From contig JAJQHY010000098.1 of NCBI GenBank assembly GCA_021199495.1, positions 1-56,575 of the forward strand: a stretch of DNA of 56,575 nucleotides, written 5' to 3'. This document shows positions 51,267-56,575 of the stretch, one piece after another; position 1 is the first letter of the stretch; every line of letters begins with the position of its first letter. The notes beneath the pieces are model-generated. The model was given only the letters and a program-made list of their open reading frames with translations. It was not told the DNA's origin and made no database searches. Source of the DNA: Lachnospiraceae bacterium (GTDB taxonomy: Bacteria; Bacillota; Clostridia; Lachnospirales; Lachnospiraceae). The position numbers were made by a program, and so were the translations under genes.

Positions 51267-51569
51267 ATGAAAAATATTTACATCTATATTCTGATCATGG
51301 GCCTGGTCAGCTACACCATTCGCGTCCTGCCGATGACGCTGATCCGCAGACCCATCAAAAATCAGTTCATATTATCATTTCTGTACTATGTGCCGTATGT
51401 GACCCTGGCGGTCATGACTTTTCCGGCAATCACGGAGGCGACCCAGTCGCCCATCGCAGGGATGGCCGCGCTTATTCTGGGAATTTTAGCGTCGTGGTTC
51501 GGGGCGAGTCTGTTTCAGGTGTCGGTGCTGTGCTGCGCGGTGGTGTTTGTGCTGGAGCTGGTTTTGTAG
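51267..51569 (+). CDS. azlD: Branched-chain amino acid exporter subunit AzlD
   Basis: A 100-residue membrane protein with three to four hydrophobic segments. YIYILIMGLVSYTIRVLPMTLIRRPIKNQFILSFLYYVPYVTLAVMTFPAI matches AzlD, including the conserved RxLP segment and the central YYVPYVTLA. ATG 51267 with GAGGAA upstream is chosen; the 28 in-frame codons before it are not membrane-like and lack a ribosome site. Confidence 0.9.
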   Translation: MKNIYIYILIMGLVSYTIRVLPMTLIRRPIKNQFILSFLYYVPYVTLAVMTFPAITEATQSPIAGMAALILGILASWFGASLFQVSVLCCAVVFVLELVL

Positions 51570-51596
51570 AATTGTGAAGGCTGGACACTGCTGAAC

Positions 51597-51681
51597 TTTC
51601 ACAAATCAGGAAAAATTTGCTGTTTGTGAAATGTGGGCTTTCGTAAATTTGATTGCTGCCTTTTGGAAAAAGTGCTATAGT
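51597..51681 (+). promoter_or_regulatory. Hairpin and promoter before the MntA/HepT pair
   Basis: A perfect 9-bp inverted repeat (TTTCACAAA at 51597-51605, TTTGTGAAA at 51623-51631) may end the azl transcript. The promoter TTGCTG (51653-51658), 17 bp, TATAGT (51676-51681) follows, 32 bp before the mntA start codon. The conserved palindrome of the other toxin-antitoxin operons is absent here. Confidence 0.65.
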
Positions 51682-51713
51682 CAGAAACAGGAAAGCGGAA
51701 GGAACTGAACGCG

Positions 51714-51995
51714 ATGGCAAATCTTTCTATGAAGGAAATACTCTGCCGGATACAGGCACTGTGTCAGAAACATCAGGTGGAACACCTGTATCTGTTCGGG
51801 TCGCGGGCGGACGGCACGGCGACGGAGACCAGCGACATTGACATCATTATCAAGGGCGGAACGGATATTTCAGGTTTGAAAGAAGAGATCGACAGGATTC
51901 CGACGTTGAAAAAAATCGATATTTTTGAGTACGATCATTGCAGGAATGAATATCTGAAGGAGGACATGGACCGGTATGGACGTAAGATTTATTAA
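51714..51995 (+). CDS. mntA: MNT-domain nucleotidyltransferase antitoxin (MntA-like)
   Basis: A 93-residue minimal nucleotidyltransferase. The exact GSx10DxD motif is present (LFGSRADGTATETSDIDIII, about 26-45). In characterised systems MntA adds AMP groups to HepT and so inactivates the toxin. It overlaps hepT by 20 bases in a different frame. The ribosome site GGAAGGAA lies about 12 bases before the ATG. Confidence 0.9.
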   Translation: MANLSMKEILCRIQALCQKHQVEHLYLFGSRADGTATETSDIDIIIKGGTDISGLKEEIDRIPTLKKIDIFEYDHCRNEYLKEDMDRYGRKIY

Positions 51996-52383
51996 TCGTT
52001 ATCACAGCTATTGCGCCAGCCTGGCCGCGCTTGAAAAGGCGAAAGGCAGAGACCCGGAGGATGAGTTTGTGTTAAGCGGCACAGTGCAGAAATTTGCCCT
52101 GACTTTTGATATTTCCTGGAAGGTGATGAAGGATATCATTGTGAAATACCATAAAATACAGAGCTTTGCCGCAGGTTCTCCCAGAGAAACTTTGAGGATG
52201 GCTTACAGTGTTGGCTTGATTGCGGATGATGCCTGGATGGAAATGCTCAATTTGAGAAATGAGCTTTCCCATGATTACGACGGGAGTCTGGCGAGGGAGA
52301 GCTTTGAGGTGATTACGGGGGAATATATTCCACTGTTTCAGCGGTTTTGCGAGGAAGCGGGGAAGTTTGTGGAGCAGGAGTAA
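51976..52383 (+). CDS. hepT: HepT-like toxin (HI0074 / nucleotidyltransferase substrate-binding family)
   Basis: A 135-residue all-alpha protein. The HepT RNase motif Rx4HxY is present in NLRNELSHDYDG (about 93-104). The N-terminal part (SYCASLAALEKAKGRDPEDEFVLSGTVQKFALTFDISWKVMKDII) is typical of the HI0074/DUF86-related substrate-binding subfamily. The antitoxin-first order and long overlap fit an MntA/HepT pair. It converges on the GH2 gene with a shared hairpin. Confidence 0.88.
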   Translation: MDVRFINRYHSYCASLAALEKAKGRDPEDEFVLSGTVQKFALTFDISWKVMKDIIVKYHKIQSFAAGSPRETLRMAYSVGLIADDAWMEMLNLRNELSHDYDGSLARESFEVITGEYIPLFQRFCEEAGKFVEQE

Positions 52384-52394
52384 TGTCCTGCTCC
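52371..52394. terminator. Hairpin between hepT and the GH2 gene
   Basis: GGAGCAGGA and TCCTGCTCC, a perfect 9-bp stem with a 6-base loop that includes the hepT stop codon; it sits between convergent genes. Confidence 0.65.
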
Positions 52395-52395
52395 T

Positions 52396-55074
52396 TCAGA
52401 TGTTTAATATCTGTGCAGGCTGAAAGTCTTCAGAGGCCGCATATTCCAGAATGCTCTTTCTCAGCTGCAGGGAGGCAGGGTCTTTTCTTGTCAGGTCGAA
52501 CCCGCAGAATAAAATATCGGCATTGCCTATCCGGGCCTCAAAGAGAGGCGAGCGGCGGGTGTTGTCGTAAAAGTTGGGCACGGGCTCCACGATGGGGGTG
52601 AAATCCTCCGGGAAGGCGCTCATGTCCATATTTTTTGAATGGAGGACCGGCTCGCGCCACTGGAAGTCCGTGTAGTGCTCTGTAGGAAAGGCGCGAAAGA
52701 CCGGGTGGGCGTGGTCGATAATCATGCCGCAGGTCTTTTTGGACGGGAAAAAGGCCGGGGACCAGAAAACGGGCTCGAAGCTGCCGTCGATGGCGTCTGT
52801 AAGGCCGTCCGCGGTGACGATGGCTTTGCCGCCGTCGGCAATGATCTGCTGCAGTTTGGGGGAATCGGCGCGCAGAATGGGGACAGGACATTCGGGGCAG
52901 GAGGCATCCGTGAGATTCTCCATGACATAAAGGTTCCAGGTGTTGGTGTGGCCGTTTGCAGTGACGGATACTTTCAGGATTGCGGGAGCGGCGATATTGT
53001 CCAGAGGGATGGACAGAGTGGGAGCCTGGGTTTCTGTTTCATAGAAAATATTGCTGCCGGACGTGATTTTTATATTGTAAAGTATGGGATTGACTTTTTT
53101 CTCAGTATAAACAGTTACGCCATCATCAGGCAGACTGTTTTCGTTTTCGTGTACCGACGGGGCAACCTGCTCCTCCCCGTAATCATACAGCGCCAGCTCA
53201 GCGTGCAGCGTCTCTCTCTCCACGAAAATCCTGCGGGACTTCCACAGCGGCACCACGCTTCCCGCGAAAGCGCAAAATTCCTCCGGCGTCGTAATCCCTT
53301 TGCTGTCAAAAAAGGCGTCCAGCATTCCCACGGTTGCGGTACACTGGCCGGGGTAGTCTGTCAGAGAAAGCAGCTCGAAGCCGCCGAAGCCTTCCGTGCG
53401 CATGGCAGCCTCGATTTCTTCCTTATAAAATTTCAGCGCCAGGTCGCCGGAGGCACTGATGTATTCCGGCAGCAGGCGGTAGACATTTTTCTGCTTCATA
53501 AACTGGCGAATCACGTCGAAGCTGACCGGAAGCATGTTGCCGGTGAATTTTTCGCAGATATCTACGTCTGGGTAGACGCAATACTGGCCCACTTCAAAGG
53601 AAATAATGGGAACCGGAGTCTCTGCGACGGCTTTTGCATAGTCCGTGCAGGTAGATTCGGCAGTGGCCTGAAAGAGGCGCTTATCATGCAGGCGCACCCG
53701 GTTCCCGTAAGCGGAAAATGCGCAGAGATAGTCCTCGCAGGGCGCGGTCGGGTGATCGAAGTTGGAGGTCAGGGTGTACAGGCGGCGGGGATCCAGAGCT
53801 TTTACCTGCGTGGTAATTTCTTCCAGCAGCGCAAAATCCCCCAGAATCTCATTTCCGTTGGAAAAGAAAAGGAAGGAGGGGTGGTTGCCGTAGGTTCGTG
53901 AAATGGTCGTCGCCTCCTGCGTAAAATAAGCACGGTGGGCCATATCGTCGCCAAACTCCAGGGCGCAGACGTCTTTATTTAACCACAGGGGCATCTCCAC
54001 GGACAGATACAGGCCCAGCTCATCGGCAGCGGCAAAGGCGGCCTCGGGCGGGCACCAGGTGTGGAAACGCACATGGTTTAAGCCGTAGGATTTAATGATG
54101 GAAAGCCTGCGTTTCCAGGCGGCTTTGTCCATGGCAGGGTAACCGGTCAGCATGTCCTGGGCGCAGTCGACGGTGCCGCGCAGGGAAATGGGGCGGCCGT
54201 TTAAGTGAAACTGTTTGTTCTGGACGGAAATCAGGCGCATGCCGAAGGGAACGGATTTCTCGTCCGTGGGGGTTCCGGTTAAATCCCCCTGGTACAAATA
54301 AATTTTCAATATATACAGTTCTGGCTGAAACTCATTCCACCACCGGATATCCTTCATTTCATAAAAAACCCGCACAGGCTGGTGAGAGGTAAAAAGCCGC
54401 ACCGCCTCTGCTTTTACCGGCAGTACAGATCCGTCCGGGTTCGTCACAGAAAGCGCAACCGTGATAAATCCGGATTTCCTGCTCTCGTCGACGGAAACCT
54501 TTGCGTCTGAGCGGTTTGCGATCGTGCACGTCACTTCGATGCCGGTTTCCTGCGGGTAGACCTGGATATTTTCCAGATGAGTGGGATTTTCCCGCTGCAG
54601 CTCGATTCTGCCGATAATGCCGCACCAGATGCCCTGGGTGTCGATGCTGTAGCCGCTGGCCATGCCGTCGAGGCCGATCAGGTCGCGGTTGTCGACGCGG
54701 AGGGCGAGGGTGTGCCTGCCGGGCGTGAGTTTATTTAACCTGTAAACATGCGGCGCGCTCAGCTCAATGATCTGCCGCCCGATCTGTCTGCCGTCTATGA
54801 AAAGCTCGGACGCGATATTGACCCGCTCCAGAAAGAGCGTCAGGTCATCGCTCGCCCAGGAATCGGGAATTTCAATCTTCCGCTCTAAAAGAAGCTGGCC
54901 GATATATTCATACTTTTCCCGCGGCGCGCGGACAGTGCGTTCATTTAATTCCGTATAATATTCCTGCCGGCGGCCAATTCGGTTGTCACATGTGGAGCCG
55001 GGCAGCGTGAAGCAGCCGGTTTTGCCTGTGTCGGTGGTGTAATTCCAGTTTCCTGCGAGATTTATGACTTCCAT
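52396..55074 (-). CDS. Glycoside hydrolase family 2 protein
   Basis: An 892-residue GH2 enzyme. The N-terminal sugar-binding jelly roll (about 1-180) reads LAGNWNYTTDTGKTGCFTLPGST ... RVDNRDLIGLD; the immunoglobulin-like domain follows, then the TIM barrel with NQFHLNGRPISLRGTVDC. The likely acid/base Glu is in LFFSNGNEILGDF (NE pair) and the nucleophile in IISFEVGQYC. The C-terminal 250 residues are accessory. GH2 includes beta-galactosidases, glucuronidases and mannosidases; the specificity is not evident. AAAGGAGC precedes the ATG. It has no signal peptide, so it acts in the cytoplasm on imported glycans. It is divergent from the DUF5107 gene. Confidence 0.88.
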   Translation of the reverse strand: MEVINLAGNWNYTTDTGKTGCFTLPGSTCDNRIGRRQEYYTELNERTVRAPREKYEYIGQLLLERKIEIPDSWASDDLTLFLERVNIASELFIDGRQIGRQIIELSAPHVYRLNKLTPGRHTLALRVDNRDLIGLDGMASGYSIDTQGIWCGIIGRIELQRENPTHLENIQVYPQETGIEVTCTIANRSDAKVSVDESRKSGFITVALSVTNPDGSVLPVKAEAVRLFTSHQPVRVFYEMKDIRWWNEFQPELYILKIYLYQGDLTGTPTDEKSVPFGMRLISVQNKQFHLNGRPISLRGTVDCAQDMLTGYPAMDKAAWKRRLSIIKSYGLNHVRFHTWCPPEAAFAAADELGLYLSVEMPLWLNKDVCALEFGDDMAHRAYFTQEATTISRTYGNHPSFLFFSNGNEILGDFALLEEITTQVKALDPRRLYTLTSNFDHPTAPCEDYLCAFSAYGNRVRLHDKRLFQATAESTCTDYAKAVAETPVPIISFEVGQYCVYPDVDICEKFTGNMLPVSFDVIRQFMKQKNVYRLLPEYISASGDLALKFYKEEIEAAMRTEGFGGFELLSLTDYPGQCTATVGMLDAFFDSKGITTPEEFCAFAGSVVPLWKSRRIFVERETLHAELALYDYGEEQVAPSVHENENSLPDDGVTVYTEKKVNPILYNIKITSGSNIFYETETQAPTLSIPLDNIAAPAILKVSVTANGHTNTWNLYVMENLTDASCPECPVPILRADSPKLQQIIADGGKAIVTADGLTDAIDGSFEPVFWSPAFFPSKKTCGMIIDHAHPVFRAFPTEHYTDFQWREPVLHSKNMDMSAFPEDFTPIVEPVPNFYDNTRRSPLFEARIGNADILFCGFDLTRKDPASLQLRKSILEYAASEDFQPAQILNI

Positions 55075-55400
55075 GGATGCTCCTTTCAGGTTAAGGGACG
55101 GTTTGTCTGATCATGGATCATACCCTTTTGTCGTTTTAATCATTTGATTTGAAAGATATATTGCGCCCGGAGGATCTTTCTGCTATTTTTGTTTTATCAG
55201 AAGAAAATAATACTTGTCAATACATGGGCGGGATATTACAGTAAAGGCAGCAAATGTTTTTATTGCAATCAAGAGGCTGCAGCGGCGAACTGTAAAATTG
55301 TCTGTCAGAGAATCACAAAAGTATCTGCCGGACGCCTGTAAATTTCCGGCAAAAGCGGTTAAAATCAATATGAAAATAAACAACTTCAGGGAGGAACAAA
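55075..55400. promoter_or_regulatory. Divergent intergenic region between GH2 and DUF5107 genes
   Basis: 326 bp without a gene. A/T-rich segments can provide promoters for both sides: TATGAT lies on the minus strand 47 bases before GH2, and GCGGTTAAAATCAATATGAA lies before the DUF5107 gene, where GGCAAAAGCGGTTAAAA is only loosely like a catabolite-response element. GGGAGG sits 8 bases before the DUF5107 ATG. Confidence 0.4.
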
Positions 55401-56561
55401 ATGGAACGGGTGAAGGTCTGGTCAGAAGGGGTGACAATTCCTACATATGAGATCGGGGAATATTCGAAGCTCCCCATGTTTCTGGAGAAGCGGGTTTACC
55501 AGGGCAGCTCCGGCCGGGTGTATCCACATCCGGTCTGCGAGAGCGTCTCCGATGAAAAGACGGACAAGGTCTATCGGGCGGTATTTCTGGAGAATGAATA
55601 TCTGCTGGTGATGGTCCTGCCTGAAATCGGCGGGCGGATTCAGCGTATTCTGGACAAGACCAACCAGTATGACGCGGTTTACTATAATGAGGTGATCAAG
55701 CCGGCGTTAGTGGGGCTGGCGGGACCGTGGATTTCGGGAGGCATTGAGTTCAACTGGCCGCAGCACCATCGGCCGTCCACCTTTGACCCGGTGGATTATT
55801 CATTTCAGGAAAATGAGGACGGCTCCGCCACGATTCTGGTGGGTGAGACGGAGAAAATGTACCGCACGAAAGGGATGGCGGCCTACACGCTGTATCCAGG
55901 GAAGGCGTATCTGGAGATCAAGGGGCAGCTTTACAATGGGACAGACCGGCTGCAGACCTTTCTGTGGTGGGCCAATCCGGCAGTGGCGGTCAACGATGAT
56001 ACGCAGTCAGTTTTTCCGCCGGATGTGCACGCGGTGATGGACCACGGCAAGCGGGACGTGACCGGTTTTCCTATCTCCACAGGCACCTATTATAAGGTGG
56101 ATTACAGTGCGGGTGTGGATATTTCCCGCTATAAAAATATTCCGGTGCCTACCTCCTACATGGCGTATCATTCGGATTATGATTTTGTGGGAAATTATGA
56201 TCACGGCAAGAGGGCCGGCCTGCTTCATGTGGCGGACCACCACATTTCGCCCGGCAAAAAGCAGTGGACCTGGGGAAACGGGGACTTCGGCAGGGCCTGG
56301 GACCGGAACCTCACGGATGAAAACGGGCCTTATATTGAGCTGATGACAGGTGTATTCACGGACAATCAGCCGGATTTCACCTTTATCGCGCCGTATGAGG
56401 AGAAGACGTTCACGCAGTATTTCATGCCGTATAAGGAAGTGGGCGCGGTGAAGTGCGCGAGCCGGGAGGTGATGGTGAATCTGGAGACGGAGAGCGGAGT
56501 GACCCGGAAAGCCGCGTCGAAATATAATGTACCCATAAGTGTGGACACAGTAGGTTTTTAG
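55401..56561 (+). CDS. DUF5107 domain protein, probably truncated
   Basis: A 386-residue product with the DUF5107 domain: LPEIGGRIQRILDKTNQYDAVYYNEVIKPALVGLAGPWISGGIEFNWPQHHRPSTFDPVDY, WWANPAVAVND, GLLHVADHHISPGKKQWTWGNGDFGRAWDRNLTDENGPYIELMTGVFTDNQPDF. The fold resembles aldose-epimerase-like carbohydrate-binding proteins. Family members in gut Firmicutes are typically near 1,000 residues, with a TPR-rich C-terminal half. Here reading ends after KAASKYNVPISVDTVGF, which does not look like the family continuation, so the gene is probably interrupted near 56530. Its neighbour GH2 suggests a glycan-use locus. Confidence 0.8.
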   Translation: MERVKVWSEGVTIPTYEIGEYSKLPMFLEKRVYQGSSGRVYPHPVCESVSDEKTDKVYRAVFLENEYLLVMVLPEIGGRIQRILDKTNQYDAVYYNEVIKPALVGLAGPWISGGIEFNWPQHHRPSTFDPVDYSFQENEDGSATILVGETEKMYRTKGMAAYTLYPGKAYLEIKGQLYNGTDRLQTFLWWANPAVAVNDDTQSVFPPDVHAVMDHGKRDVTGFPISTGTYYKVDYSAGVDISRYKNIPVPTSYMAYHSDYDFVGNYDHGKRAGLLHVADHHISPGKKQWTWGNGDFGRAWDRNLTDENGPYIELMTGVFTDNQPDFTFIAPYEEKTFTQYFMPYKEVGAVKCASREVMVNLETESGVTRKAASKYNVPISVDTVGF

Positions 56562-56575
56562 TTTCCCTGATTCTG
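56531..56575. mobile_element. Possible insertion-sequence end at the window edge
   Basis: At TGTACCCATAAGTGTGGACA (from 56527-56531) the DUF5107 coding character stops abruptly. TGT...GTGTGGACAC is like the terminal repeat of IS3- or IS481-type elements. Only about 45 bases are visible, with no transposase, so this is a tentative call. Confidence 0.3.

Noticed and set aside
52639-53901. 420-codon open frame antisense to the GH2 gene
   Set aside because: The GH2 frame shows clear conserved motifs on the other strand; the antisense product has no recognisable domain or start signal.

Overview
The window is a bacterial chromosome segment centred on the replication origin of a low-to-mid GC Firmicute, most likely a Lachnospiraceae-type Clostridium relative. 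The evidence is the order rpmH-rnpA-yidD-yidC-jag-mnmE-mnmG-rsmG reading left and dnaA-dnaN-S4-recF-gyrB-gyrA reading right, strong GGAGG ribosome sites, a T-box leader, a YtrA-type GntR/ABC operon, LytTR two-component genes and BioY.

Layout. 1-4.9 kb: leftward accessory genes (acetyltransferases, SdpI-like, DUF1349, nucleotide kinase), with two or three frameshifted genes at the extreme left. 4.9-12.8 kb: leftward tRNA-modification and membrane-insertion genes. 12.8-15.1 kb: bipartite oriC around dnaA, with DnaA boxes on both sides, an AT-rich unwinding stretch before dnaN and a 237-bp inverted-repeat element just before dnaA. 15.1-22.6 kb: dnaN to gyrA. 22.7-33.1 kb: a toxin-antitoxin island with three HicAB pairs, one RelE/HigA-like pair, two sigma-factor loci and a GntR-controlled ABC operon. 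33.1-39.2 kb: a LytTR response regulator, a GHKL sensor kinase, two ABC exporters and an unannotated 47-residue membrane peptide gene. 39.2-45.1 kb: an AAA/PD-(D/E)XK protein, bioY with a BirA operator, a third ABC exporter and a Rpn-like nuclease. 45.2-48.1 kb: a tyrosine T-box followed by a DRE-TIM aldolase and tyrS. 48.2-52.4 kb: capA, a CpsB-like phosphatase, azlCD and a MntA/HepT pair. 52.4-56.6 kb: a GH2 glycosidase divergent from a shortened DUF5107 gene.

The most interesting signal is in the toxin-antitoxin island. Four separate toxin-antitoxin operons, two on each strand, each carry the same upstream promoter-like element in the same relative orientation. It has a conserved ATTTGGG, a 14-bp palindrome with core CGAYRYATCG, then exactly 21 bp, then a -10 hexamer. 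This puts the palindrome near -40.5, where a class II activator would bind. Each operon also has its own ordinary promoter and most have a private operator. Two of these elements are 114-115 bp near-identical repeats. With a short repeat of the higA 3' end they bracket two unrelated toxin-antitoxin operons, as if the genes had been swapped between constant flanks.

The second coherent module is the LytTR system. Three direct repeats with an exact 20-bp period and AlgR-like CCGTTCGTGC sequence lie just upstream of the exporter promoter, which is followed by an attenuator-like leader.
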